Positions 41,641-52,899 of a DNA stretch of 64,000 nt are shown piece after piece. Below the pieces are notes generated by a model. The model made no database searches. It was not told the DNA's origin and saw only the letters and a list, made by a program, of their open reading frames with translations. The position numbers and the translations under genes were made by a program. The stretch covers positions 16,553,220 to 16,617,219 of the forward strand of contig NC_081546.1 of NCBI RefSeq assembly GCF_901000735.1, written 5' to 3'. The number at the start of each line of letters is the position of its first letter. Position 1 is the first letter of the stretch. The stretch comes from Corylus avellana. Taxonomy: Eukaryota; Streptophyta; Magnoliopsida; Fagales; Betulaceae.

Positions 41641-42207
41641 ATGTCAGGGATCATCCCATATGAACCTGAAAACTCACCTCAAGAAGCAGAAGAAAAGCAT
41701 GAGCATGAAGAAGAGAAAAGAAGCAAGAAGGTTGGAAAGAGGTTTCTAGGGGTGAGACAAAGGCCCTCAGGAAGATGGGTTGCTGAAATCAAGGACTCCT
41801 CACAGAAGCTGAGGCTGTGGCTTGGGACTTTTGACACTGCACAAGAGGCTGCTCTGGCTTATGACAGCGCCGCCAGGCTCCTCAGAGGAAGAAACGCAAA
41901 GACAAACTTCCCATGTCATGCTCACGCTCATGATCATGATCATGAAAGCTGCAGCTTGCTCAAGGGAAAGAATCCAAGGGTGTTTCAGCTTCTTCAGCGT
42001 GCAATTATGAAGAACCATGCAAGGGAAAACCAGATTACAAGCTTTGTTGAAGAGACTTTTGTTTGTTCATCAAGCTCTGATCATCACAGAATTAACAAGC
42101 TTTCAAGCCTCTCTTTTGGAAGTTCCAAGGTTTATTCTTCTGTTTTTGTGGCTCCTTCTTTCAGTGCCTCTCTTGGACAAGATCTAAAAAATTGTCAAGA
42201 GGCTTAG
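41641..42207 (+). CDS. AP2/ERF-domain transcription factor (ERN/RAP2.11-like group)
   Basis: Complete single-exon gene of 188 aa, ATG in GCTAGAGATGTCA, stop TAG. An acidic N-terminus with [18 protein letters not shown] (a likely basic nuclear signal) leads into one AP2/ERF domain at about residues 37-94. This begins [18 protein letters not shown], has the [19 protein letters not shown] helix region and ends NAKTNF. Ala and Asp occur at the B-3-type ERF positions (WVAEI, WLGTFD), so GCC-box-like DNA is the likely target. The C-terminal half is Ser-rich with a His/Asp run ([10 protein letters not shown]). Similarity is strongest, from memory, to ERN1/RAP2-11-type ERFs; subgroup is inference. 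No lesion seen. It is flanked by MITEs and a promoter duplication, which could alter its regulation. Confidence 0.93.
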   Translation: MSGIIPYEPENSPQEAEEKHEHEEEKRSKKVGKRFLGVRQRPSGRWVAEIKDSSQKLRLWLGTFDTAQEAALAYDSAARLLRGRNAKTNFPCHAHAHDHDHESCSLLKGKNPRVFQLLQRAIMKNHARENQITSFVEETFVCSSSSDHHRINKLSSLSFGSSKVYSSVFVAPSFSASLGQDLKNCQEA

Positions 42208-42639
42208 CTTAGCCATGTTGTTTGTTTTCACTTGTTAATTGTTCTCCTCCAACCGACATACAGACTGTGTATATATACAAATAATAGTTTGATTAAACTT
42301 ATTCTTCGGCCTCCATTGCCAATGCCTTGATATATTCGAAACCTACTTTTTACTTTCTTTTCAGGGACAAATTTAATCCCTTTTGATGGTTGGATGGTTA
42401 ATAATTTTCTCCATATAATTGATGATATATATATTGGAAAACTCTTTTAACAGAAGTTGCCTCCCTACAGCACCAAAAACAGGAATTTTGAAATAAATGT
42501 GTATATAGCAGAAGATGGGAAGCTAGAAATTGTTGTTTGGATTTGCTAAGGTGAACTCAAATGTATGCTAAGGTTATGGTTAAGTATATTGAGGAAAAGC
42601 AATATTAAGAGTAGCAAAATTGGACATAAATATATACAA

Positions 42640-43065
42640 AACCCCTCTTAAACTTCACATGTTTTGAAAGTACTTCTTAAAGTTCAAAAACTTTCAATTA
42701 AGAGTATCGACCTTTTAATTTTTTCAATTACCCCATTCCATTAAAAATTTCTGTTAAATCTTGTCAAAATTCCCAAAATATTATCGTTTTTTATTATAAA
42801 AATAAAATAGAAAATTGTAAAGATTCATGCATCTATTTTTTTTTTTTTTTATAATAAAACATATTTGCACTACTTTTACAATATCTTTGCAATTTTTTGT
42901 TTATTTTTAAAACAGAGGTATTTTGGGCATTTCGAAAAAATACTTAATAGAAAATCCTAGTAATTGAAATAAATTGATAGTTTGATACTATTAATTGAAA
43001 TTTTTTAAACTTTGAAAGGTAATGTTAAAATGAGTTGAAGTTTATGGGGATTTGATGAAGTTTCC
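42640..43065. mobile_element. MITE or foldback element with long imperfect inverted repeats
   Basis: The left part (CCCCTCTTAAACTTCACATG, then AAACTTTCAATTAAGAGTATCGA) is mirrored on the other strand at the right (AAATCCCCATAAACTTCAACTC, then ATTTCAATTAATAGTATCAAA). The centre is AT-rich with an A/T run. No ORF and no clear TSD, so the ends are approximate. Confidence 0.55.
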
Positions 43066-43132
43066 CCAATGTTTTAAATGGAAGGTTTTTAAATACCCTT
43101 GAAAAAAGAGAGTCTAAATGAGAAAAGAAAAA

Positions 43133-43525
43133 GGGAAAATTACAGTTTACCCCCCTAAAGTTGACAGTGTTTTTCAATTCGAACACCAAAGTTTCAATTT
43201 TTGCAATCCACCCCTTCAAAGTTCCAAATTTTTGCAATTTGACCAATTGTATCTAAAACTTCTCATATTGCCCATAATTTTTTATTTTTTATTTTTTATA
43301 AAAAAAATTTTAGAAAAAAATCAAGGTGGCCGTCGCCACCTCTTTGGCCATCTGGCCATTTTTGCATCACCCAAATTTGTTTATTTATTTATTATTATTA
43401 AAAATAAAAATTATGGACAATATGAAAATTTTGGGATAATATTGGTCGAATTGAAAAAAATTGAAACTTTGGTATTCGAATTGAAAAACGCTGTCAACTT
43501 TGAGGGGGTAAACTGTAATTTTCCC
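43133..43525. mobile_element. Mutator-type MITE with 9-bp TSD
   Basis: Terminal inverted repeats GGGAAAATTACAGTTTACCC / GGGTAAACTGTAATTTTCCC extend imperfectly for about 75 bp (GTTGACAG.GTTTTTCAATTCG; CCAAAGTTTCAATTTTT). AAAGAAAAA lies on both sides (43124-43132, 43526-43534), a perfect 9-bp TSD, although in simple sequence. 393 bp, non-coding except for a chance frame across it. Confidence 0.78.
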
Positions 43526-43534
43526 AAAGAAAAA

Positions 43535-44635
43535 TTAAAGTTAACATTTATAATGTCCAACTTATACAAAGTGGACACACGTGCATGTGTGCAGTAGTGG
43601 ACTGTTGTGTACTAGTGGCGCCTTATAGGAGCATACGATATGGTGAGTTGATCTGGATCGTTTGATGCTTTTAAGGTAGATCCAATGGTTAGATTTACTT
43701 AACCGTTAGTAAAGTTAAGTATAAGATCAAATTAAATTTGATCTAACAGTTAGGATTAAGTAATTGTATCTAACAATTACGATCTAACATTTATACTTAA
43801 ATAACTGTTCTTTATAAGTTAATCTAAAGGTCAAGATTAGGTATATGTTAATAACAAATTGTCATATTTTAATGACCGTTGAATTAGCAGTACTTATTTA
43901 CTATTAATTGTGAAATTACATGTCTGTTACGTTTGTGAAAATACATTAAAAATACTAAATTGACACTATAAATAGTCCACTGCATACCAATTTAATACAC
44001 AAAAAATTCTCTCTTCTTCACTTTCTCTCAAAACCTTTTCTAATTTTAAAATTCATGTGTTGCTCTCTTGCTAGTATAGAAACTCTAAGGATATCCTGCT
44101 TTGGTTTTGTTTTGTGCAAAACACAACCAAACTAAAGAGGATTTATGGGTTCTATTATATCCTTGAGAAGTTTTTGTTGTAACCCTATGCATACCAATTG
44201 ATCGGATTTGGTGGGGACAAGTAACTTCTTAAGGAAAGTGACTCTATAACGCACCTTATAAGCATTTAATTTCCTATTTAATATTTCTGCAAGAACAAGT
44301 TCTATACAGTATTGTGTTAATAGATTCATAAGTTCAAGAAACTTTAAAGAACCAGGGAAAAAAAGAAGAAGGTAACCTTGATAGTTATGCTTTTGATCTT
44401 TAACTTCAATCCTCCAACAATGCTAATTAAGGAAGCATACTACACTTAAGAGTGACAATTCACTCACTTAAAATCGAAAGGATCCCGATCCATTTAGGAA
44501 AGGGTAGCTTTCAAAGAATCTATTTGTTTTGACATAAAATGTTTTCAGAAAAATGTTATGGTGCTTGGTGCATACAGAAAATCACAAATTATATATATAT
44601 ATATTCGCTTATATTAAACTTTAAATTACGATAAT
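43535..44635. other. Non-coding DNA, possible solo LTR or promoter remnant
   Basis: CACTATAAATAGTCCACTGC (about 43964) is a good TATA box followed by a pyrimidine-rich start region (TTCTCTCTTCTTCACTTTCTC). GTCCACT-type sequences also occur near 43595 (GCAGTAGTGGACTGTTG). No ORF follows. From about 44520 the wording matches the edge of the minisatellite-bearing element (AAAATGTTTTCAGAAAAATG, GGTGCTTGGTGCA). Confidence 0.4.
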
Positions 44636-45036
44636 GTCCTAGTAATGTCTCAATCGAGTCCCGATGTGTCCCCATCAGCTCCCGACGAGTCTTGACGAGG
44701 TCTCGAAGAAGTCCTGGCAGGGTTCTAGCGAGTCTCGACTAGGTCCCAGCGGTGCCCCGGCCGGGTCCTGAAGAATCCTGACCACGTCTCAAAAGTTTCC
44801 TTACTAAGTCTTGGTGAATTCCAGGGGGTGGCCTGGTCGGGTCCCGATCAGGTCTTAATAGTGGCCCATCCGGGTCCCAATTGGGTCCTGGTGAGTCCAA
44901 ACTAAATACTGGCAGGTCCCAACCAGGTCTCAGTAAGGTCTTGAATGGGTCCCGGCGAAGTTTGAGTGGTGGCTCAGTTGGGTTCTAACCGCGTTTAGGC
45001 GGGGTCCTGACTAGGTGTCCTTGTGAAGTCCGGTCG
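44636..45036. repeat. GTCCC-rich degenerate minisatellite, copy 3a
   Basis: About 35-40 degenerate 10-11-bp units on plus near GTCCCGACGAG (for example GTCTTGACGAG, GTCTCGAAGAA, GTCCTGGCAGG). It is interrupted by a solo LTR at ATGGA and continues at 46548. Confidence 0.65.
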
Positions 45037-45041
45037 ATGGA

Positions 45042-46542
45042 TGTTGTGCCAAATACTACCTAAATTAATAGCTAATATTTAGTATGTTTTCCTCGCAAGT
45101 GCACAAGATCAAACGATAGTATAGTGTAGCAAGTACGATATCAATCCCACAGAGATTGTTGATTTTGTGTTAGAAGTAATTAAAATACCAAAATTGTTGC
45201 GAGATTGATATTGAAACTAAGGAAAAGAAATAAAGATAAAGATAGGTAAAGGTAGGACTTTGATATCTACCACTAATCATGCTCAAATAATATAACAATA
45301 TGCCAATGATCCAATCATATTATGAATACCTAATGTTTGCCAACCTAAGGGCATGGGTGTATACTCCTTAAGCTATTGATTTTCCTAAGCAACGAGTTAG
45401 GCATGAGTGTATACTCTAACTCTTTTCTTTCTCAACGTATTTAGCATGGATGTATACTAAGTTATTCTTTAAGAAAGCATAAATCTATGAAAATCAACAA
45501 ACACATGGAACTTAGGGCATTGGTGTATATTCCCGGTTTTTCATGTTGACTAACCCAAGAACCCAGTGTGGATTTCTTTTGTTACTCTTATTAAACCCAA
45601 GACTCGATCATTCAAATTGATTTAATTAACTAATCCATACCACATGCATATAATTGCCAATCATATACATATGAGGAATTCAAGAAAATAGGAATTAATC
45701 AAGTTAAGCAACACAATATGATTATCACAAAGGCGCCAATATTGAAATATTAAATAAACATAATTAGGGCTTCAATCTAGCCCTCCTTAAGAGTTAGTTA
45801 CACATAATTAAAATAAAACTAAAAAGAAAAGGTAAAGAAAGAACCGAAAATCACTCCTAGAAGTAGCCTCCAATTCCTCTCCCCAAAGTTCTTTCCTTGA
45901 AATTGTGCATTGAATTTTGAGGTTTGGAGGTCTATTTATAGGGCTTAGGAGAGTCCTAAAAGCCCTTGTAATCCTAGGAAATTTGGAGATTTAAGTCCTA
46001 GTCCAATTAGGATAAAGAAAACATAAGTGCAAATCGGAATAGGATTCATCCAGAATTATGTTTCAATCTTGGGGGTTGATTTTGGCATAGCGGCAGTCCG
46101 AATTAGGAAAATGATATTTCACAATTATTTGTATAATTTTGAGTTAGCTTTCTAATTCCGCTTGAATAATCTAAATCGGGTATTTGAGCTGAAAGTTATG
46201 GTCAAAATACCGAGACATATGCAGAATCCAAATTTGAATCCAATCCGATTTTGACTTTAATTTGAGAAATTCCGATTTAATCATTTCCTTTATTTAATTA
46301 AACTTAAACACATAATATAGGTCTTCTATTATGATTGGATAAGCTTAACCATATCTTCTGGGTCTTCCCAATTTGCCCTTTAAGCTTGGAACTTTTTCGG
46401 AAACGCTTTCTTTTCTTCCAAAAACCTATAAAACAAAAAAAAAATACATACAAAAAGGAAATAAAATAGCATAAACTAACAAAACTAAGGAATTAACAAA
46501 TATAAGTTAAGGGCTAAAATATGAATATTTTGGCACTTATCA
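45042..46542 (-). mobile_element. Solo LTR (TGATAAGTGCC family) in the minisatellite
   Basis: Minus strand TGATAAGTGCCAAAATATTC ... TTTGGCACAACA. Perfect 5-bp TSD ATGGA (45037-45041, 46543-46547). Minus-strand TATA: complement of TCTATTTATAGGGC near 45931. This copy lacks the CG-rich TGCGCTCGATCGCA cluster of its relatives and shares instead the stretch also seen in 36144-37695. 1,501 bp, no ORF. Confidence 0.88.
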
Positions 46543-46547
46543 ATGGA

Positions 46548-46650
46548 CCTGCCAGATCCCAACGAGTCTTGACTAAGTCCCGGAAAGGTCCCGACTAGGT
46601 CCCAGCTATTTCCTAACTGGGTCCTAGTAGTGTCTCGCCCAAGTTCTTAT
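46548..46650. repeat. GTCCC-rich minisatellite, copy 3b
   Basis: Continuation of 44636-45036 after the solo LTR (GTCCCGGAAAGGTCCCGACTAGGTC...). Confidence 0.6.
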
Positions 46651-47079
46651 AGTGCCCTGAGTAATTACTAGACTGTGTTTAGCTTAGTTGGAGGGTTAGC
46701 AAGATTGCCCAATTCATTAAGGTTTGTTGGAAGTAAGATTATGGACTTCTTCTTTTTATTCCGACCGAACGTTCGCAAGGGGACCACCAAATCTTCATTT
46801 ACAAAATTTTGAACCATTAGACAATGACCAAACGTTCAACCTACAATCATAGAACCACTATGCAATAGTTCACCGAAAGTTTGACCAGGGACCACTAAAC
46901 GTTCGATGACCTACAAGACTGTCATAGCAGTGCCCTCAGCTTTTACAACCCTATAACCCTCCCACACCGCTTAGACCTCATTCCATGTAACACCCTACCC
47001 ATTGACACACAATGTTGTCTGCTTTTGGTTCCCTCGGACCAGACTTTCCAAGATTTCTTGGTACTGCTCTTGCAGAACG

Positions 47080-48453
47080 TTTGTGCAAAAATCTACCTAA
47101 ATTAATAGGTAAATAATTGTACGTTTTAACTCGCAAGTGCACAAGATCAAAACAATAGTATAGTAGGCAAATACGAGATCATTCTCACGAGGATTGGTAA
47201 ATTATGTTTAGAAGTAATTTCCTATTTAATTAAAAGATAAAATTCAATTGTCACGATTGAATTCAATAAAATAAAAGATAAACAAAAACTAAAAAGGATT
47301 AGGGTTTTGATATCCACCACTAATTATATTCAATTAATATAACAATATGCCAATGCTCTGATCAAGTTATGCATATTTAATGTTTGCCAACCTAAGGGTT
47401 AAACCCTAACTTCTTAAGCTATTGATTTTCTTAAGCAACGAGTTAGGCACTTGGTCCATACTCTAACTCTTTTCTTTCCTAAAGGATTTAGCATGGTCTA
47501 TACTAAGTTGTTATTAGAAAAGCATATGTTCTATGAAAATAGACAAACACACAAGGCCTAGGGCATGGACACATACTTCCGGTTCCCTATGTTGATTAAC
47601 CCAAGAATCCGGTGTGGATATCTCTTATTACTTATGTTAAACCCAAGACTCGGTCATCCAAATTGATCTAACTAATAAGTCTATATCACATGCACATGTT
47701 GATCAGGCATACACATATGATAAATTCATGCAAACAGGTATTAATCAAGTTAAATAGCACAACATGATCATCACAAGGCGCCAATATTTAAATATTAATT
47801 TAACATAACTAGGGCTTCAATCTAGCCCTAAACAAAGTATAAACTACATAATAAAGATAAAAAGGGTGGAAGAGAAGAGAAACCCAAACTCCCCTTGATT
47901 CAGCCTTCAGTTCCTTTCCAGAGCTTGTGCCTCTTTTCTCCACACCTACTCCTAGAGGCTAAGAGGTCTATTTATAGGCTTTAGAAGTCCTTGTAAAAGT
48001 AGTAAACCCTAGGGATTTCGTAGGGTTTCAATCCTATTACAATTTGGAGTTGGAAAAACCCTAATATGGAAATAGGGACATTGTAGCCGCCACTTGGGAT
48101 GTCTCCTGCGCACGGGTGCGCTCGATCGCAGCTCGTGTGCGCTTGATCGCACGTCTACGAACGATGCCTCTTTTGGCCTGCGCTTGATCACTCCTGGCCT
48201 GGCTCGTGGAGTGTCTTCTCTGATGTTGCGCTCGAGCGCAGGTACTCTGCGATTGATCGCAGTACCAGGGAGTTCCAAATTTCCATCTTCTCCTTTTTGA
48301 ACCCAAATCTCCTAGTTTTTCTTCATTTTCTTCCAAAAGCCTGTAAAATCATGAAAAACACAAAAAGGAAGTAAAATGGCCTAATTAACCAAAACCAAAG
48401 GATTAAAACATGCAAGATAAGGGCTGAAAATATGAATATTTTGGCACTTATCA
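47080..48453 (-). mobile_element. Solo LTR (TGATAAGTGCC family) inside the Cassandra LTR
   Basis: Minus strand TGATAAGTGCCAAAATATTC to TTTGCACAAA, about 1,374 bp. Minus TATA: complement of TCTATTTATAGGC near 47968. CG-rich motif cluster at 48110-48265. The left terminus is altered (GTTTGTGC instead of TGTTGTGC), and no TSD could be seen; flanks are GAACG and ATACT. Confidence 0.75.
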
Positions 48454-48477
48454 ATACTCACACCCTTCATGCTAATA

Positions 48478-48585
48478 TCATGTTTTAAAGCTGTGATAGT
48501 CATAATCCCATCAGAACTCTGCAGTTAAGCTTGCTTCTGCGAGAGTAGTACCAGGATGGATGACCAACTGGAAAGTCTGGTCCGG
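48478..48585 (+). other. 5S rRNA-like domain of the Cassandra LTR
   Basis: ATCCCATCAGAACTCTGCAG, then box A AGTTAAGCTTGC (48523-48534) and box C AGTACCAGGATGGATGACC (48547-48565), closely match plant 5S rRNA (AGTTAAGCGTGC; AGTACTAGGATGGGTGACC). The 5' third is strongly diverged and the 3' end is not 5S-like. It is part of the retroelement, not a ribosomal gene. Confidence 0.85.
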
Positions 48586-51500
48586 GGGACCCAAAAGCAG
48601 ACAATATTGTTTGTCATTGGGGGTGGGGTGTTACATTCCACCCTCTAAACCATAGAGAAACCATGCTTATGAGTTTTTGAAGAAGGAGGAGGGTTTTCTT
48701 GGAGGCCTTGCTTCTAGAGAAGTAACCTTCTTAACTTACCTTGTTCTTTACCTAGTTGTTATGTTGATTAAGTGTTCACCATAGTTTGGTTGTTAGATTT
48801 AAGCTTACCTTGTTGTTTAAGGTATTAATCTTGGTTTAAGATTAGGTTAACGTTTCATTTTCGTTTGACATATCTTTTTCTACATGAAGATGGTATTTTT
48901 GGCTAGAAGTATGTTAGGGATCTTGTTATGACTTAGAACTTGCTTAGAAGTGATTAGAAGGTTGTTTGGTTTGAAATGGGTTTTCTGTCCAATATCGAAT
49001 GTTCGAACCTATCTGGCTGAATGTTCGAGGTCGAGGCCGAATGTTTGAGCTAACTTGTTCAAATGTTCGATGGTCAGGCATGAACTTTGCTTTTGAACAT
49101 GTTTAGGTCTATGACTCGTTTTAGCTTAGATTTAGAACTAATGATAGGTATTTTCATAGATTACGAGGAAATGGAACGTTTAGAGGAGTATTTGGAAGAA
49201 CAATATGACCCGCATTAGTACAAACTCACATGAATACTTGTTGTTACTTTTCCCGCATTGCAAGACTATTTTATGTATACCAACATACATCTTTACAACT
49301 CTCATGAAATAAATTTTGATACACTATGAACTCTACTTTCTGAAAACGTGTATTGATTGAGCAAGATAATGAACATGGTTAGAGCATGCACGCAAAAGAC
49401 AAACAAGACTTGACATATATTGGTACATGCGGGATAACGGTTATGGGCTTACTATACAAGTTAACTCTATGGTCAAATGTGTATGTTATATGGGCCTTGG
49501 ATCCAATGGTTGTTTCGTGACCAGTGCAACCATGTTTGATTGATGGGTGGCTGCTAGTGTTCTGGACGGTAGTGTACAATAATTGAGGTACCAATATTGT
49601 ATTATGGGTTCCTCAGGACAATGCCAACCCTACTGAGAATGGGTAATATCTCAAGTATACCAGACAGTTTAAACTATGATATGATTCTCATATTGCAACA
49701 TATACTATATCTATATTGCATCCATGATAAACTCTCACCTCATAATGTTGCATGTGGTTTATATACAATTTAGTTCATTATCTAATGACGTGTACGTCAT
49801 GTGCATTTTTCCTCACTAAGTCGTCGGACTTACCATTGTATTTTTTTTCCACCCATATGTATATTTGTGTTATTTAACTAGTTTAACTGAAGATGAACCT
49901 ATATAGGCACCTGGTCATTGTGAACGACTTGATTCGAATCGTTTTTGAGGAATTGAACCCTGACAAGACACCCATTTTAAAATAGATTAATGGCTTACTA
50001 CAAAAATGGTTAATGTTTTCATTAAACAAAGTTTTAAAACAAAAAGACCTAAACCCCTTATGAGTAGCCCAACCCCTTGAGGTTTCCAAACCAAAATCGA
50101 AGAATTCCACTCTCTGACTGAACGTTCACTCCTAACCTAAGTACGAGCATTTGCTTGGGGACCGCCACGAGAGTCCGTTGACCAATCTTTGAGCCAGTGA
50201 ACAATACCCCAGAACATACGCCTGAAGCCTTTTAAACATGTAATACTACCCGAGCGTTCGCTGACACCCCTAACCTCATAAAAACCCTAACCCTAGTGTG
50301 AGAAGTGATTTGGAGAGAGAAGGAAGAAAGCTTGGTACTTTTGCCATCTTTTAATGTAGTCTCCTTACCCATCCCTCCTACCTATTTATTGTTGTTACTA
50401 GTATTGCAAGTTTTAAAGATGCTTTGACAAGTCCTTGCACCTATTTTCTTACAAGAACCAAGAATGTTTCGAAAAAGTTTTAAAACCTTATTTGATTGCT
50501 TTGAGTTGAATGATAGCATGATGTGTTACTTTGCATGTGTCTACTTAGTAACCTAGGGTGAGATATATCAACACTTAGTTTTAGATAGAGACCTCAAAAC
50601 ACAGTTTGGAGCTTTTGGCCAAGAGACCTAACTCACTAGCCGAATGTTCACTCTTGAGCCCGAGCGTTCGCCAAGGAGGCAAGGCATTAGCCCCCTTAGC
50701 TCCAAATGTGTAATATTAGGGTTTAACAATCCCTTTTTGTTAGATAGAACCTAGTACATTACTTGTAGGAGCTCTCGAGTACTGCGCATAACGATGTGTC
50801 GTATTTCGTTATAGTAGAGACTTATGATGTCAGAGGACTCAAGCGAGCGCATAAGGTAAGTAAACACTTACAAATACTTTCCTTAAAAACGTGCGATATG
50901 TCAGGTAACTGAGCACGCATATGATATGTGCATGCCTGTATTTTTTACAACATGGTATTTGCTTTAATAACTGATTGGTAAGATGCATTGTATGACATGG
51001 TACACCGGTACGTGCAGTATAATGGTCATAGACTTACTATATAGACTTAATTCTATGGTCAAATTGTGTGTGGATGTGATAAATGGGTCTTGGATCCAAT
51101 GGTTATTTCGTGACTGGCGCAGCCTTAATGGGAGGGTCACTACAGGATGTATATTATTAGTAGTGTGGGCCACCCGAGGTCTGACTCGGTTGGGCTGCTA
51201 GTGTTATGGACAGTAGTGTATAATGGTTGGGGCACTAACATTGTATTACAAGTCCCTCGGGACAACGCCAACCCTGCTGAGAAGGGGTAATATCTTGAGT
51301 AGACCATATATGATAGTTATGATCTATAAAGCATTAGTTTTATGCATTAAAAATACCTAGGCAATTGCTACTAGAAGTACACCCGTTTCTCTCAACAAAA
51401 CAATATTTTATGGTGTATTAACATAGGCAACACCTCTTTCAAATGTTTACCAACATTGCACATTTATTTCTGCTTAATGATAACTGGCTCATGTTGTACC

Positions 51501-51835
51501 CAATTGTGAGTTTTACTTACTAAGTCGTTAGACTTAACATCTTGTCCTGTTTCTAGGGCCAATGAGTGGCAAGATTGCCACTATGGACTTTGCTTAAGAA
51601 AGATCTCCACATTGTTATCAGGTTTGCTTAAGTCATTATTAGTTGCTCCATGTCTGTGGATTGAGGATATTACATGTTTAACTATGAATATTAGACATCT
51701 TAGATTTATTTCACATTCCTATGCATTAACTCTGATGAGGCCTAGAGAGGTGGTTTTCCGGTTAACTAAACTGGGGTAATTACGAGTAACCTTACCAGAC
51801 TAATCAATGCCAGATTGGGGGGTGTTACACTAGTG

Positions 51836-51998
51836 AAGTCCCATTGTTGTCCAAACAATGTCCTCGCAATGGCCCGATTGCAACGGGTCTTGAGGGGGTT
51901 TGTGCGATGTCCCAGTTGAGTATTGGCGTGGTCTCAATCGAGTCCTGATGGTGGCCCGGTAAAGTCTCGTTATGGTCTCAGCGACATCCCAGTTGGGT
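51836..51998. repeat. GTCCC-rich minisatellite, copy 3c
   Basis: AAGTCCCATTGTTGTCC ... GTCTTGAGGGGG ... GTCCCAGTTGAG units close the same element after the LTR-pair insertion. Confidence 0.55.
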
Positions 51999-52115
51999 CT
52001 GTCGATTTAAGAATGAAAAGCTCAAACTCGAAAAATAGTTTACAGTTTTCAACAATGAAACCATTTTAAGGAAATTAAAAAAGCTTTTTTGGTCAAACCA
52101 AAAATATTTTCCATT

Positions 52116-52149
<34 letters not shown>

Positions 52150-52185
52150 CACCAAAGACTAGAAAATATGGAAAACATTTTCCAA
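51999..52185. other. Right end of the minisatellite-bearing element
   Basis: It includes T32 (about 52118-52147) and AGCACCAAAGACTAGAAAATATGG.AAAACATTTTCC, the complement of the left-end wording at 44530 and 2250. The pair suggests a foldback or DNA element about 1.1 kb long before insertions. No TSD found. Confidence 0.4.
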
Positions 52186-52899
52186 AAAGGTTGATAAGAA
52201 AATATATTTCATTTTAAGTAGATAGCATGCATGCTTGCTAATAAAATAGACATGCCAGGTTGCCCTCGCCTTGGCCATAAGAATCTCCTCGATAAACATC
52301 CTCATACTCTTCAAAAATGTTCTATGCGAAAAACCTTAATGTTAGAAGGTTCTGTTAGATTAAAAAGTTTCCATATACCTCAACATTGCCAAAATAGGAA
52401 TTATATACATGAGGTGATCAGTCATTGTAGCTGGGTTGATCAATCACTAAACAGTGATTGATCAACACCGCTTAGTACTGATCCCTGCTTGGTCAAAACA
52501 CTACTCATTGCTCCCAACCTCCGAAAAAAAAACTCATTTTAGCCCTAATGAGGCTTCTAGAGGCCTTAAGACTCTAAAAGGTCACCCTTATAATTCATCT
52601 AAGACCTCAAAACCCTTAAGGTCGGGACCTTTACACATCAAAATTCTAACGTTCACAAAACTACCAATCACCCAAGCACTCTGGTGGCCAATTCATAACC
52701 ACTCTTCAAGAGTCCGAAACTCAAAATGCAAACCCATCAAAACTATTTAAAACCGTCAACAACAAAAGTCTAGGGTTCTCTTTCAAAAAGAATAAACCTA
52801 ACCTTAAAACCATGCGTAACAACCTTTAAACAAACAACACACTCTTCACACACACACACACACACACACAAAAAGGTCATTTTATGCCTTTTTTGTTGT
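52186..52899. other. No recognisable gene; (CA)n microsatellite
   Basis: Two open frames (52231-52461, 52454-52750) overlap but resemble nothing known to me and have low-complexity Ser/Lys/Pro composition. A (CA)12 run lies at 52847-52870. Confidence 0.45.

Larger units (their letters stand above)
46986..48635 (+). mobile_element. Cassandra TRIM solo LTR carrying a 5S rRNA-like sequence, split by another solo LTR
   Basis: It begins TGTAACACCCTACCC and ends GGGTGGGGTGTTACA. Perfect 5-bp TSD TTCCA (46981-46985, 48636-48640). After removing the insertion at 47080-48453 it is about 276 bp, in the size range of Cassandra LTRs. It contains a 5S rRNA-like stretch with both polymerase III promoter boxes. 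Cassandra encodes no protein; the 5S region is its hallmark and it relies on enzymes of other retrotransposons. Confidence 0.86.
46665..51826. mobile_element. Pair of related gypsy-like LTR sequences in direct orientation
   Basis: Two stretches share order and motifs. About 46740-46985 plus 48641-49970 match about 50110-51826: GAACGTTCG-type motifs, ACCCTCC/ACCCCTAACC, TCACTATACA..CTCTATGGTCAAAT, GGATCCAATGGTTRTTTCGTGAC, TACCCATTCTC/CCTTCTC near the end, and CTAAGTCGT.GGACTTA. The right one ends GGGGTGTTACA (51816-51826). No gag or pol lies between, so the arrangement is LTR-LTR without an internal region. The left boundary and TSD are unresolved. Confidence 0.45.

Noticed and set aside
48478..48585. 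5S rRNA gene
   Set aside because: The 5' third and 3' end do not match 5S rRNA and it is inside LTR ends with a TSD; it is the 5S-like part of Cassandra.
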